Shown here: in pieces, positions 17,269 to 25,832 of the stretch
Layout of the letters: each line of letters begins with the position of its first letter
How positions within the stretch are numbered: position 1 is the stretch's first letter
DNA from: Actinomycetales bacterium
GTDB lineage: Bacteria; Actinomycetota; Actinomycetes; S36-B12
Direction of reading: 5' to 3'
Assembly (NCBI GenBank): GCA_018970025.1
Contig: JAGWXF010000006.1
Span: 51,323 to 115,322, forward strand
DNA length: 64,000 nucleotides
Notes under the pieces: generated by a model
What the model was told of the DNA's origin: nothing
Databases searched by the model: none
Seen by the model: the letters and a program-made list of their open reading frames with translations, nothing else
Position numbers and translations under genes: made by a program

Positions 17269-18750
17269 CTAGGAGATGCGGACCCCCTTGGCCGCAACCT
17301 GGCGGGCAGCGTGACCGGTCTTGCTCAGGGTGAACACTGCGCGGACCGTGGAGCCCTTGTCGGCGGCGACCACCGTGTAGGTCGCCGACTTGGCTCCGGG
17401 GATCGGGGTGATGTTCCCCGTCGTGCTCACCCGCTGCCAGGCGACAGCCACCTTCGCCCCGGCGGACTTCGGCGCGGTTGCCCGCAGGGTCGATCCGACG
17501 GCCCCCTTGCCGCTCACCGACCCGGGCTTGCTGACCTGGATCGTCCGGACGACCTTGGCCTTGGACGAGCACTTCATGGTGATGACCAGGCCCAGGCGAG
17601 GCGGCGGCACCTCGAGGGCCTCCGTCTGGGCGAACTCCGTCTTCGGGTCCGTCGGGTGCGTGCAGCCCGCGGCATACGCGCGAACCACGTACCAGCCCTT
17701 CACGACATCCCACTGGAAGACGCCGTTCTGCCCGGTGACCCAGGGGTTCTTTCGATTGGACGGGGCCATGATGGCGCTTCCGTCAGGGACGACGGCATAC
17801 GGGCCGTTCTTGGTATCGGACCGCAGCAGCACCGCCCGGGCCCCCACCAGCAGGTTGCCGTCCTGGTCGACGATGGTGCCGGCCGGATCGATGTACATGT
17901 CGAAGCCAGTGCCCTCGCGCGAGCCCGCCGGGCACGCGACGGTGATGTCGACCGTCGTGCTGCCGAAGGTGGGAGCAGTTGCCGCGACAATGGCCTCGTA
18001 GTGACCGGGTCGGGTCTCGGTCATCTGGCCGCTGCGCACGGTCTGCCCGTCGATCTTCACCGTGTACGTTGCCGTGCCGCCAGCGCATGCATCATGGCTC
18101 AGCTTCAGGTCATCCTGGTACGAGACGCTCGGCAGTCCCTTGGGGTTGTCGTCATTACGAGGCTCGATCGAGGTCGTCTGCGGATCCGGCAGGCGGGGAT
18201 CAGGCAGCTGCTGGTTCCAGGTCGCGTTCCACTGGTCCAGCAGCGCCTGCCACTGTCGCAGCAGGTCTTGCAGCTCCGCCTCAGTCGGGACGTCGATACC
18301 GTCATAGTCCTCGGTCAGCAGCTCGGTCGGGACGCCCCAGTCGGGGTCGGCCTCCGGATTGTCCGGCGGCAGCTCCCAGTCACCTGCGTCCTCGGGGATG
18401 TCGTAGGTCACCTCGTCGACGGCAGTATCCCCCTCGCCCGCATCCCCGGGAGACTGGCTGGACTCGGATACCCCGGCGCCCGCCTCAGCGCTGCCCGACT
18501 GGTCACCGCTGGCAGCAGGCTCCTCCCCTGCACTACTGTCGTCGGCCGGATCAGCCGCCCCGGCGTCGTCGGCCGGATCAGCCGCCCCGGCGTCGTCGGC
18601 CGGATCAGCCGCATCTCCCTTGATCGCCGGCGCTGCCGCGCTGGAGACCCCGGCACCCTGCGGTGCGCTCGAGCAGCCAGCGAGCAGAGCCACGGCGCAG
18701 GCTGCTGCTGAGACAGCCGTCAGCCACGTGCGTCGATGTCGAACTCCCAC
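17269..18750 (-). CDS. surface lipoprotein with Asp/Ala repeats and Ig-like C-terminus, unknown function
   Basis: The 493-residue product has a lipoprotein signal with lipobox LLAGC (Cys26). Residues about 27-150 are disordered, rich in Ala, Asp, Glu, Ser and Pro, with three copies of AADPADDAG from a 27-base DNA repeat. The middle part (about 190-400) resembles extracellular beta-rich domains with scattered Cys residues, for example a segment with CPAGSREGTGFDMYIDP. The last 80 residues (PGSVSGKGAVGSTLRATAPK and on) look like an Ig-like or bacterial cell-surface domain. No enzyme motif was seen. It lies between rplL and rpoB, with a strong hairpin after it, and is not expected in that position. 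Confidence 0.8.
   Translation of the reverse strand: MGVRHRRTWLTAVSAAACAVALLAGCSSAPQGAGVSSAAAPAIKGDAADPADDAGAADPADDAGAADPADDSSAGEEPAASGDQSGSAEAGAGVSESSQSPGDAGEGDTAVDEVTYDIPEDAGDWELPPDNPEADPDWGVPTELLTEDYDGIDVPTEAELQDLLRQWQALLDQWNATWNQQLPDPRLPDPQTTSIEPRNDDNPKGLPSVSYQDDLKLSHDACAGGTATYTVKIDGQTVRSGQMTETRPGHYEAIVAATAPTFGSTTVDITVACPAGSREGTGFDMYIDPAGTIVDQDGNLLVGARAVLLRSDTKNGPYAVVPDGSAIMAPSNRKNPWVTGQNGVFQWDVVKGWYVVRAYAAGCTHPTDPKTEFAQTEALEVPPPRLGLVITMKCSSKAKVVRTIQVSKPGSVSGKGAVGSTLRATAPKSAGAKVAVAWQRVSTTGNITPIPGAKSATYTVVAADKGSTVRAVFTLSKTGHAARQVAAKGVRIS
18538..18613 (-). repeat. 27-base tandem repeat in the lipoprotein gene
   Basis: Two exact copies (18538-18564 and 18565-18591) and a third partial copy encode AADPADDAG. 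The length is a multiple of three, so the frame is kept. Confidence 0.95.
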
Positions 18751-18805
18751 AGTGAACCTCCCTTGTCAAGATGCCGGACCGGCTCTTACCGAACTCTGAC
18801 GACAG

Positions 18806-18834
18806 AGCAGAGCATGAGGTTCCGCATCCGTCAA
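18806..18834 (-). promoter_or_regulatory. candidate promoter for the lipoprotein gene
   Basis: TTGACG (18834-18829) and TCTGCT (18811-18806) are 17 bases apart on the minus strand. The -35 box is good, the -10 box weak. It lies downstream of the rplL terminator and about 55 bases before the start codon. Confidence 0.4.
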
Positions 18835-18920
18835 GGGACTGAACGTGCCTGCCTGGGACCTGTGACGCACGAAGCCGGCCTCCCCACCCCTCACAGGGCA
18901 GGAAGACCGGCTGCGTGATG

Positions 18921-18944
18921 TCGCGACGAAGCCTTACGTCGCGA
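18921..18944 (-). terminator. hairpin terminator after rplL
   Basis: Arms TCGCGACG (18921-18928) and CGTCGCGA (18937-18944) with an eight-base loop start eight bases after the rplL stop codon. It should end or reduce the rplJ-rplL transcript before the lipoprotein gene. Confidence 0.6.
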
Positions 18945-18951
18945 GGGAGCC

Positions 18952-19344
18952 CTACTTCAGGGACACCTTCGCGCCAGCGCCCTCGAGCTGGGCCTTGGCC
19001 TTCTCTGCCGTGTCCTTGTTGACCTTCTCCAGCACGGCCTTGGGCGCCGCCTCCACGAGGTCCTTAGCCTCCTTCAGGCCGAGGCTCGTCAGGGCGCGAA
19101 CCTCCTTGATGACCGGGATCTTGTTGTCGCCGGCCGACTCCAGCACCACATCGAACTCGTCCTGCTCCTCCGCGGCACCAGCATCAGCGCCGCCGCCCGC
19201 AGGGGCCGCAACCGCTGCCACGGCCACCGGGGCCGCAGCGGTGACGTCGAAGGTCTCCTCGAAGAGCTTCACGAACTCCGACAGCTCCAGCAGGGTCATC
19301 TCCTTGAACGCATCAAGCAGCTGGTCATTGCTCAACTTCGCCAT
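18952..19344 (-). CDS. rplL: 50S ribosomal protein L7/L12
   Basis: L7/L12 forms the mobile stalk that recruits translational GTPases. The 130-residue product starts [20 protein letters not shown], has the N-terminal dimerisation helices, an Ala/Gly-rich hinge ([15 protein letters not shown]) at about residues 45-60, and the globular domain with [19 protein letters not shown] longer frame exists upstream but the MAK start at 19344 is standard. It follows rplJ by 43 bases and is followed by a hairpin. Confidence 0.98.
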   Translation of the reverse strand: MAKLSNDQLLDAFKEMTLLELSEFVKLFEETFDVTAAAPVAVAAVAAPAGGGADAGAAEEQDEFDVVLESAGDNKIPVIKEVRALTSLGLKEAKDLVEAAPKAVLEKVNKDTAEKAKAQLEGAGAKVSLK

Positions 19345-19387
19345 GGTGGCGTCCTTTCGGTACATCCGGCCGAGGGCCGGGTGGGCA

Positions 19388-20053
19388 TCAGCCCTCGGTG
19401 GATTCCTCGACGGTCGCCTCTGCGGCTGGCGTCTCGGCGGCTTCTTGTGTACTCACTGCTTCTGCCGGGCTCGCCGCTTCGTCAGCGGCGGACTCGACGG
19501 GCGCTGCCTGGGCAGCAGGTGCGGCGGCAGCCGCGGGGTCGGCCTCGAGCTTGGCCTGCAGGGCGCCCAGGGCACGGGCGCCCTTGGCAAGCGGGGCTGC
19601 GAACAGGGCTGCAGCCTGCGACTGCTTCGCCTTCATCGCACCGGCAAGCTTGGACAGCAGCACCTCGCGGGACTCCAGGTCGGCGATCCGCTGCACGCCG
19701 CTGGCGTCCAGGACGGCTCCGTCCATGTAGCCGCCCTTGATCACCAGGGCCGGATTGTCCTTCGAGAACTGCTTGATCCCCTTTGCCGCCTCGACCGGAT
19801 CGCCCTTGACGAAGGCGATCGCGCTCGGCCCGGCAAGCAGATCATCAAGGCCCGTGACACCGGCATCCCGCGCGGCGATCTTGGTCAGCGTGTTCTTGAC
19901 CACCGCATACGTGACCGTCGGCCCGAGTGAGCGACGCAACTGCTTGAGCTGCGCAACCGTCAGGCCCCGGTACTCGGTCAGCACCGCCGCACTGGACGTG
20001 CGGAAGTGCTCTGCGAGCTCGGCGACGCTCGTCGCCTTGTTCGCCTTCGCCAT
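19388..20053 (-). CDS. rplJ: 50S ribosomal protein L10
   Basis: L10 anchors the L7/L12 dimers to 23S rRNA. The 221-residue product begins [20 protein letters not shown] and contains [12 protein letters not shown] for RNA binding. It carries a low-complexity Ala/Pro/Glu tail of about 50 residues (from about 172), longer than the usual 165-180 residue protein. The ATG at 20053 follows AAAGGAG. A 20054-20253 leader with a terminator-like hairpin precedes it, consistent with control by L10 itself, as known in many bacteria. Confidence 0.97.
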   Translation of the reverse strand: MAKANKATSVAELAEHFRTSSAAVLTEYRGLTVAQLKQLRRSLGPTVTYAVVKNTLTKIAARDAGVTGLDDLLAGPSAIAFVKGDPVEAAKGIKQFSKDNPALVIKGGYMDGAVLDASGVQRIADLESREVLLSKLAGAMKAKQSQAAALFAAPLAKGARALGALQAKLEADPAAAAAPAAQAAPVESAADEAASPAEAVSTQEAAETPAAEATVEESTEG

Positions 20054-20088
20054 GGGGCTCCTTTCATCGGACCCCACGCAATGAAAAC

Positions 20089-20111
20089 GCCCCGGCGCAG
20101 GCGCACGGGGC
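20089..20111 (-). promoter_or_regulatory. attenuator-like hairpin in the rplJ leader
   Basis: On the minus strand a GC-rich hairpin (GCCCC at 20111-20107 pairing with GGGGC at 20093-20089, with an inner stem) is followed at once by GTTTTC. That is the form of an intrinsic terminator, placed 36 bases before the rplJ start codon. A second stem, CCCGAC/GTCGGG at 20117-20131, lies just upstream. Leaders of this type regulate rplJL through L10 binding; the exact L10 site was not identified. Confidence 0.55.
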
Positions 20112-20224
20112 TCGGACCCGACGTCGTCGGGCCTTGCTTCGCATCACCTGCGCGGGCCGCCCGCATCGTGCGGAGCCTTCGACGCCCTGCTGCCAGGGCG
20201 CGACCAGCGGTCTTCGGTGCGCGA

Positions 20225-20253
20225 AGCCTACGACAGTGGCGAGCGCAGGCCAA
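20225..20253 (-). promoter_or_regulatory. candidate promoter for rplJ-rplL
   Basis: TTGGCC (20253-20248) and TAGGCT (20230-20225) are 17 bases apart on the minus strand. It lies after the terminator of the hydrolase gene and about 170 bases before rplJ, leaving room for the leader structures. Confidence 0.55.
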
Positions 20254-20275
20254 ATCCTGTGCCTGCGATCACCCC

Positions 20276-20319
20276 GAATGCAGCAGGGGCCCGGCAGTCG
20301 CCGGGCCCCTGCTGCATTC
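20276..20319 (-). terminator. 20-base-pair perfect hairpin after the hydrolase gene
   Basis: Arms 20276-20295 and 20300-20319 are perfectly complementary with the four-base loop AGTC. It begins 12 bases after the hydrolase stop codon. No T-tract follows. It marks the end of the liv-hydrolase block and insulates rplJL. Confidence 0.8.
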
Positions 20320-20331
20320 GATCCGTGCTGA

Positions 20332-22065
20332 CTACTCGCCGCCTGGCCGCTTCAACGGCTGCGGCACATAGGCACCGTCGCCATTGACACCAGGGACCTG
20401 CCACATCCGGCGATTCGCCGCCTTGATCTGGTCGGCCGTCTTCGCATTCGTGATCGACGACCAGGCCGTCAGCGCTCCGACGAGCTGGCCAGGAGTGAAC
20501 ACGCAGTGCCCGACGCCCGAGTTCCCGAGAGCCTGGATGGACAGGGCTGCATCAGGCGCCTTGCCGCCCGGCGCGAACCGAGTCCAGCCATCGGCCGGAG
20601 GCACGGTGTAGTACGCCGAAGCACTGAAGGTGCCCTTGCTGCCAGCCTTCGTCCACGAGGCCTTCAGCGCGTCGAGGTACGCACCGGTGTTGCCCTCAGG
20701 CACCGCCGGATCGTACGTCGTCGTCATCATGACCGTGGGGCTGGTGTAGGTGCCCTTCGGTGCTGGCAGCGCCTGGACGGCCAGGACAGCCGCGGGATTC
20801 GCCGGGTAGCGAATCGCCGGGTTGCCCAGGCTGGAGTCCAGCTTGCCCAGCATCTGGTTCAGGGGGTTGGCGATGACGGTCGTGGCGTTGAGCACGTCAC
20901 CGAACTCGCCGCGCTGCTCGCTCGACAGGAGCATCGAGTAGCTGACGTTGACGTTGTCGTTGAAGTTCGCCGAGTCCGTTGCCGGGATCTTGGCTAGCTC
21001 ACGCGCCCGCATCTCGAGGTCATAGCGACCCAGGATGCCCAGTGCCGCAGCGGTGCCGACGTTCTGCAGCATCGCAACTGCCGAGCTCGCCCCAGCCGAT
21101 GAGGGGCTGAAGCCGCCCGCCAGTGCTGCTGCCGTGCCGAGCTGGCCGAAGGCCGGGTTCACCGTCTGGCCGTCGTACACGCTCGACTTGGTCGGCAGGC
21201 CACCCATCAGGCCCGCCAGCAGGTTGGCCTGGGCCAGTGGATAGCCGGCCTTGGACACCGGAGTCGTGGCTGCGGCACCCAGGGTTCCCAGCACCTTGCC
21301 GAGGTCGCCGAGTGCCTCGGCGTACCCGACGGCACCCGGGGTGTAGTTCACCATCTTCAGGGACGGATCGATCAGCTGCTTCCAGGTGAACAGCACCGTC
21401 ATGGCCGTGCTGAAGGCCTGGATGGGGCCCTCCAGCGCACCGCAGAAGGGCATGGACGACTGCACCTTCGTCGGATTCCGCTCGGCGATCGTCGCGCTGA
21501 CGAGGCCGCCCAGGGACGGACCCCAGGTGCGGATGTTCTTCACGCCCTTGATCCCGCCACCACGGATGTAGGTGATGAGGTTCTCGCCGGCCTCGACGCC
21601 CTCCGCGGCCGCCCAGCCCTGGCGCGCATAGCCGGCACCCGCCAGGGCGTAGCCCTGGGCCAGGAGCAGCTGTGCGGCCGTATCGGAAGGAGCGACCTCG
21701 GGGTTGTTGTTCGCCTGGTAGGCGATGGCGCTGCCGAAGGCCGGCGCGAAGGCCGGATTCGACACCTGGGTGTACGCAGGGTTGGTCGTCAGCGCGAGCG
21801 CTGTCGGCCCCGCGAACGCCGCGGGAATCGGCCCGGAGAACCGATAGCCGTGGGAGTACAGCAGGACGGTGCCGTTGAACTTCGCCGGCATCCGGATCTG
21901 GAATGGGCTGTCGCCCAGCTTGCCGGTCAGGGCACCATTGCAGGTGGCCCCTAGGGCACATGCCTCCGCCGCCTGGGCCGGAGCCGTGGCGATGGGCAGG
22001 CCGACGAGCAGCAGGCCCGCCGAGGCGATCGCCGCAACTGTGCGGCTCTTCCATGTCATCTTCAT
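20332..22065 (-). CDS. secreted alpha/beta hydrolase
   Basis: The 577-residue product has a Sec signal peptide (MKMTWKSRTVAAIASAGLLL then cleavage likely after AQA, about residue 32). The mature part has YSHGY at residues 70-74, which fits an oxyanion loop, and the nucleophile elbow GPSLGG with Ser184. A late His in GVGHCVFTPGQL and Asp residues such as in TTTYDPAVPEGN complete a plausible triad. The substrate is unknown; ester or amide hydrolysis is inferred from fold. The gene follows the ABC binding protein by 14 bases and ends at a strong hairpin, so it is likely the last gene of the liv block. GGAGG lies 10 bases before the ATG. Confidence 0.82.
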   Translation of the reverse strand: MKMTWKSRTVAAIASAGLLLVGLPIATAPAQAAEACALGATCNGALTGKLGDSPFQIRMPAKFNGTVLLYSHGYRFSGPIPAAFAGPTALALTTNPAYTQVSNPAFAPAFGSAIAYQANNNPEVAPSDTAAQLLLAQGYALAGAGYARQGWAAAEGVEAGENLITYIRGGGIKGVKNIRTWGPSLGGLVSATIAERNPTKVQSSMPFCGALEGPIQAFSTAMTVLFTWKQLIDPSLKMVNYTPGAVGYAEALGDLGKVLGTLGAAATTPVSKAGYPLAQANLLAGLMGGLPTKSSVYDGQTVNPAFGQLGTAAALAGGFSPSSAGASSAVAMLQNVGTAAALGILGRYDLEMRARELAKIPATDSANFNDNVNVSYSMLLSSEQRGEFGDVLNATTVIANPLNQMLGKLDSSLGNPAIRYPANPAAVLAVQALPAPKGTYTSPTVMMTTTYDPAVPEGNTGAYLDALKASWTKAGSKGTFSASAYYTVPPADGWTRFAPGGKAPDAALSIQALGNSGVGHCVFTPGQLVGALTAWSSITNAKTADQIKAANRRMWQVPGVNGDGAYVPQPLKRPGGE

Positions 22066-22079
22066 CTTCAGCCCACCTC

Positions 22080-23366
22080 CTACGGCAGCAGCTTGCTGGT
22101 CGGGGCCCCAGGCTTGAACGTCGCCTGCTTGGCGGTTCCGCTCGCTGCGCTGGTGGCCGTCATGATGTACGGCGTCAGGCGCTCGACCTGGCCGCTGGTG
22201 TTGTACTTGCCCATCCAGTAGCCGGTGAGGCCCTGGTGCGACTTGGCGCTGATGTTCATCGGCACCACGGCTGCCGACCGGAAGGTCGCCGCCTTCGTCT
22301 GCAGTGCGTCAATCAGGCCGGCACGCGTCAGGTTCGGGCCGGCAGCCTTCAGGGCCTGGGCCAGGACGTATGCCGTATTGATGCCGTAGTAGGTGTAGAA
22401 GTTCCACGGCAGGCCGTTCGCATCAGCGATCGCCTTCATCTGGCTGACGTACGGGTTGGTGGTGTCCTGGATCGGCACCAGGAAGCTCGGGGTGTAGACC
22501 CCCGCGAGCAGGGCATTCGCCGCCGCGCCCAGCGAGCCGGACAGCACGGACGGGTCGGAGCCGACCGAGGTGACCATCCAGGTCGGTCGGAAGCCGGCCT
22601 TAGCGGCCGTCCCGAGCAACTGCGCCGTGGCCGAGGTGACCCCGAAGAACACCACGAGGTCGCAGTTCGCCTGGGCCAACTTGGTCACCTGCGAGGTGAA
22701 CGGGGCGACCTGCTGGCCGGAGAAGTACGAGGTGGTCGTGGCGAAGCTCAGGCCAGCGGCATTGAAGCCGGCCATTGCGTTGTCGCCGAATTCGCCCTCC
22801 TGGTACATCAGGCACTTGGTCTTGGCGTTGAGGGTCGCGTCGTTCTGGATGTAGTACGACATGACCTTCGCCTCGACCGTGTACGACGGGAAGTACGGGA
22901 AGGTCGTCGGGTACTTCTTCGGGCTGTCGAAGCTGACACCGCCGGTGTTGATGAAGATATCCGGGATGCCGCGACGGTTCAGGTCGGCCACCACCGCCGA
23001 GTGGGTGGGCGTGCCGAGGGCTCCGTACAGCGCGAAGATCTTGTCGCTGAGGATCAGCTCGCTGGTGACCTTCTTGGTCAGGGCCGGGTTGTACTGGTCG
23101 TCCTTCACCACGAGCTTGATCTTGCGGCCGTTGATGCCGCCCTTGCTATTGACGTAGGTGAAGTACGCGTTCGCCGCCGGGGCGACGTCCTTGTAGCCGG
23201 GCGACGCCGGGCCGGTCAGGGGCGTGGTGGTGCCGATCACGATCTCCGACTTGCTGACTCCCGGATCGGCTGCTGGCGTGGCCGCTCCGGCTGAGCCCGC
23301 GGTCGCGACCGCGACGGCGGAGATGACGCCGATCGCGACCACGCGGGGCAGGATGTTGTTCCTCAC
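22080..23366 (-). CDS. branched-chain amino-acid type ABC transporter binding protein, non-lipidated
   Basis: The product belongs to the Leu/Ile/Val-binding family (Peripla_BP_6), with IVIGTTTPLTGPASPGYKD and NSKGGINGRKIKLVVKDDQY near the N-terminus. The start is GTG 23366, six bases after GGAGG, giving 428 residues. The N-terminus is a Sec signal with cleavage likely after AGA, and there is no Cys for lipidation. In monoderm bacteria such proteins are usually lipoproteins. The upstream extension of the frame is not used. It lies downstream of livM across a 205-base gap that holds repeats, so it may have its own promoter. The ligand is unknown. Confidence 0.88.
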   Translation of the reverse strand: MRNNILPRVVAIGVISAVAVATAGSAGAATPAADPGVSKSEIVIGTTTPLTGPASPGYKDVAPAANAYFTYVNSKGGINGRKIKLVVKDDQYNPALTKKVTSELILSDKIFALYGALGTPTHSAVVADLNRRGIPDIFINTGGVSFDSPKKYPTTFPYFPSYTVEAKVMSYYIQNDATLNAKTKCLMYQEGEFGDNAMAGFNAAGLSFATTTSYFSGQQVAPFTSQVTKLAQANCDLVVFFGVTSATAQLLGTAAKAGFRPTWMVTSVGSDPSVLSGSLGAAANALLAGVYTPSFLVPIQDTTNPYVSQMKAIADANGLPWNFYTYYGINTAYVLAQALKAAGPNLTRAGLIDALQTKAATFRSAAVVPMNISAKSHQGLTGYWMGKYNTSGQVERLTPYIMTATSAASGTAKQATFKPGAPTSKLLP

Positions 23367-23432
23367 GTGTTCCCTCCTCAGATGCGCATGCCCTGGCCGA
23401 CGAGGTGACCATCGGGCAAGCCGTCGGCCATC

Positions 23433-23501
23433 CAGTGTTCGATCAGTGTTCACGCGTGTGTCCTGTGAGGCTAGCCATATCGGGGCATCTACGCCACAGG
23501 A
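23433..23501 (-). promoter_or_regulatory. repeat elements upstream of the binding-protein gene
   Basis: Two direct copies of CAGTGTTC (23433-23440 and 23444-23451, 11-base period) lie just upstream of the binding-protein start, and TCCTGTG/CACAGGA arms (23461-23467 and 23495-23501) lie further up. These could be operator sites; no -10/-35 pair is convincing. Low confidence. Confidence 0.3.
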
Positions 23502-23571
23502 ATCACGACTTCTCGCTCGCTCCCGGGCTCGACGGCCGAATTCGTCGTCTGAGAAGGCTGAGATCCACCCG

Positions 23572-24942
23572 TCAGTCCCGACGGCGCAGCACCGGGGCCA
23601 GGGACTGCCTGATCGTCCCGGTGATGCCCCCAGGGGCCAGGAGCACGACCAGGACGACCAGGAGGCCGTAGAGCAGGTTCGGGGCGTTGTTCGTCACCGG
23701 CTCCGGCCAGCCTCGGTCCGCGGAGAGCCGGTCGACGACGACCGGCAGCCAGACCAGCAGCACCGCCCCGATGATGGCGCCGAGCAGGGATGCCCGACCG
23801 CCCAGGACGATGCCCACGAGCAGCGACAGCGATAGCCCAAGGCCATAGGCACCCGGGCCAACGTAGGTCAGCAACTGGGCGAAGACGGCGCCGGCGAGGG
23901 CGGCGAACAGGCTGCTGACAACGAACGCCGACACCTTGGATCGCGAGGGGTTGATCCCCGACACGGCCGCAGCGATGGAGTCGTCTCGGACGGCCTGCCA
24001 GGTGCGGCCCTGACGGCTGCGAACGAGGTTCAGGGCGACGAAGCCCATGATGCAGGCCATCGTGATCGACAGGGTCGCCTGCCACTGCTCCAGGATGAGC
24101 CCGCCGACGGCCGAGACGTCCACGCTCCCCGCGTCGACGCCACCCGAGGCCGTCGACCCGAGATCGGTGCCGGCACTGGCAAGGGCCGATGGCTCTGCGG
24201 GCATGCTCGCTATGGGCGCACCCGTTGCCCCCATCAGGTCATCCGGCGTGATGAGGTCGCTCGGCGCGACGGACGGGGCAGCCGATGAAACGGCGCCTCC
24301 GAGGTCGTCGACGGTGAGCAGGTCGCTCGGGGCCAGCGACTCGCCTCCGATCGGCGCCTGCTCGGTCGGCAGGTCAGGCGCCTCCGTGGGGATCGCGTCA
24401 GCACCGGTATCCGCCGGCCCGGTATCGACAGCGCTGGCGTCGTACCCGCCCTGCGGATACGGCACCGTCAGCATCAGTCCGTTCTCCCCGCCGAACAGCC
24501 CAGGGAATCGGTTGGCGATCGCCGGGACGCCGACGGCCACCCCGAGGGTCAGCCCAGCGAGGTAGGGGCCCTTGAGCCGCGCGGCGAGCCCGCCGATCAC
24601 CAGGCCGACCAGGATGCCGAAGATCCCGGCGAAGACGACCGACCAGACGGCATTCCAGGGCAGGCCGAGGATCGGCACGGTCTTCCAGTTCAGCGAGGTG
24701 AGCGCGAATGCGTAGCCGCCGACGGCCATCAGCGCGCCGTTGCCCAGCGACACCTGGCCGGAGAGACCGACCAGGATCGTCATGCCGAACATGGCCGTGG
24801 CATACATGCCGACCAGGGCCAGGTAGTAGCTCAACAGCGGGTCGACGCTCTGGTTGAGCCTGGTGAGCGCGACCCAGATGGCCAACGCGATAGCGGCGTG
24901 CTGGACCAGCCGCGAGCCCGGCAACATCATCAGCTTGTGCAT
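23572..24942 (-). CDS. livM: branched-chain amino-acid ABC permease (LivM type) with acidic extracellular insert
   Basis: LivM forms half of the membrane channel. The 456-residue product has helices at about 15-30, 37-60, 97-120 and 127-145, and after residue 285 a second membrane block with the cytoplasmic coupling segment RTWQAVRDDSIAAAVSGINP. Between them, residues about 164-283 form an insert rich in Asp, Ser, Pro and Ala with an internal repeat (APSDLLTVDDL and APSDLITPDDL). Typical LivM proteins are about 300-360 residues. Because the coupling segment after the next helix is cytoplasmic, the insert should be outside the cell. It starts two bases after livH stops. Confidence 0.9.
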   Translation of the reverse strand: MHKLMMLPGSRLVQHAAIALAIWVALTRLNQSVDPLLSYYLALVGMYATAMFGMTILVGLSGQVSLGNGALMAVGGYAFALTSLNWKTVPILGLPWNAVWSVVFAGIFGILVGLVIGGLAARLKGPYLAGLTLGVAVGVPAIANRFPGLFGGENGLMLTVPYPQGGYDASAVDTGPADTGADAIPTEAPDLPTEQAPIGGESLAPSDLLTVDDLGGAVSSAAPSVAPSDLITPDDLMGATGAPIASMPAEPSALASAGTDLGSTASGGVDAGSVDVSAVGGLILEQWQATLSITMACIMGFVALNLVRSRQGRTWQAVRDDSIAAAVSGINPSRSKVSAFVVSSLFAALAGAVFAQLLTYVGPGAYGLGLSLSLLVGIVLGGRASLLGAIIGAVLLVWLPVVVDRLSADRGWPEPVTNNAPNLLYGLLVVLVVLLAPGGITGTIRQSLAPVLRRRD

Positions 24943-24944
24943 GG

Positions 24945-25823
24945 CTAGACCGCCCGCGAGTGGTGATGACCGAACACGCCGTCCGGCTTGAGGAGGAGGT
25001 TGAGTGCCAGCAGGACCAGCGCCACGACCGGGGCATTGCTGGAATCGCTGTAGCCGGAGACCAGCGAGATGACCAGGCCCGTCCCGATGCCGAAGGTGAC
25101 CGCGCCCACCAGCGAGTCCAGGCCGCCGATGACCGCGGCCGTGAACGCGAACACCAGCAGGATGTCGAAGGAGTTCGGCGAGACCTGCGAGGTCGGCGCC
25201 ACGAGCACGCCGGCGATGGCGCCCACCATGCCGGCCAGGATCCAGCCGTAGGCCAGGGATCGGCTCACCCGGACCCCCGACAGCCGGGCGACCTCAGGAT
25301 TGAATGCGGACGCCCGCATCGCCAGGCCGATATTCGTCCGGGTGAACAGCAGGGTCAGGCCGATCACCAGGGCGATCGTCACCCCGATGACCAGCACGTC
25401 GTACCACGAGAAGGGCCAGATGCGCCCCGCCAGCTGGATGCCGTCATTGCTGACCGGCGGGGCGTATCCACGCGTGTCGCCGCCCCACAGCATGCCGGCA
25501 AGGGCCTGCAGCGAGATCAGCACGCCGAACGTCGCGATGATGGCACCCGAGGTGTCGACGCGCTTCACCGGCCGGATCACCAGCCAGTGCACCACGAGCC
25601 CGAGTACGGCACCGGCCGCGATCGCGGCCAGCAGGGCGATGATCCAGTTTCCGGTCGCATCGCGAACCGTGAGGGCGACGTAGGTGGTGAACATGGCCTG
25701 GCCGACCTGGGCGAAGTTGACCACCCGGGTCGAGCGCCAGATCAGGACGATCGCCAGCGCCATGAGCGCGATGATCGCCCCGCTGCTCACCCCGCCGAGC
25801 AGGTAGTCGATGAAGGTCGTCAT
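24945..25823 (-). CDS. livH: branched-chain amino-acid ABC permease (LivH type)
   Basis: The 292-residue product is a full-length LivH permease with about eight hydrophobic segments, starting MTTFIDYLLGGVSSGAIIAL and including the coupling segment TNIGLAMRASAFNPEVARLSG. It pairs with LivM to form the channel energised by LivG and LivF. The gene follows livF by nine bases and leads into livM by two bases, so the four genes are one transcription unit. Confidence 0.93.
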   Translation of the reverse strand: MTTFIDYLLGGVSSGAIIALMALAIVLIWRSTRVVNFAQVGQAMFTTYVALTVRDATGNWIIALLAAIAAGAVLGLVVHWLVIRPVKRVDTSGAIIATFGVLISLQALAGMLWGGDTRGYAPPVSNDGIQLAGRIWPFSWYDVLVIGVTIALVIGLTLLFTRTNIGLAMRASAFNPEVARLSGVRVSRSLAYGWILAGMVGAIAGVLVAPTSQVSPNSFDILLVFAFTAAVIGGLDSLVGAVTFGIGTGLVISLVSGYSDSSNAPVVALVLLALNLLLKPDGVFGHHHSRAV

Positions 25824-25832
25824 CAGGCCCCC

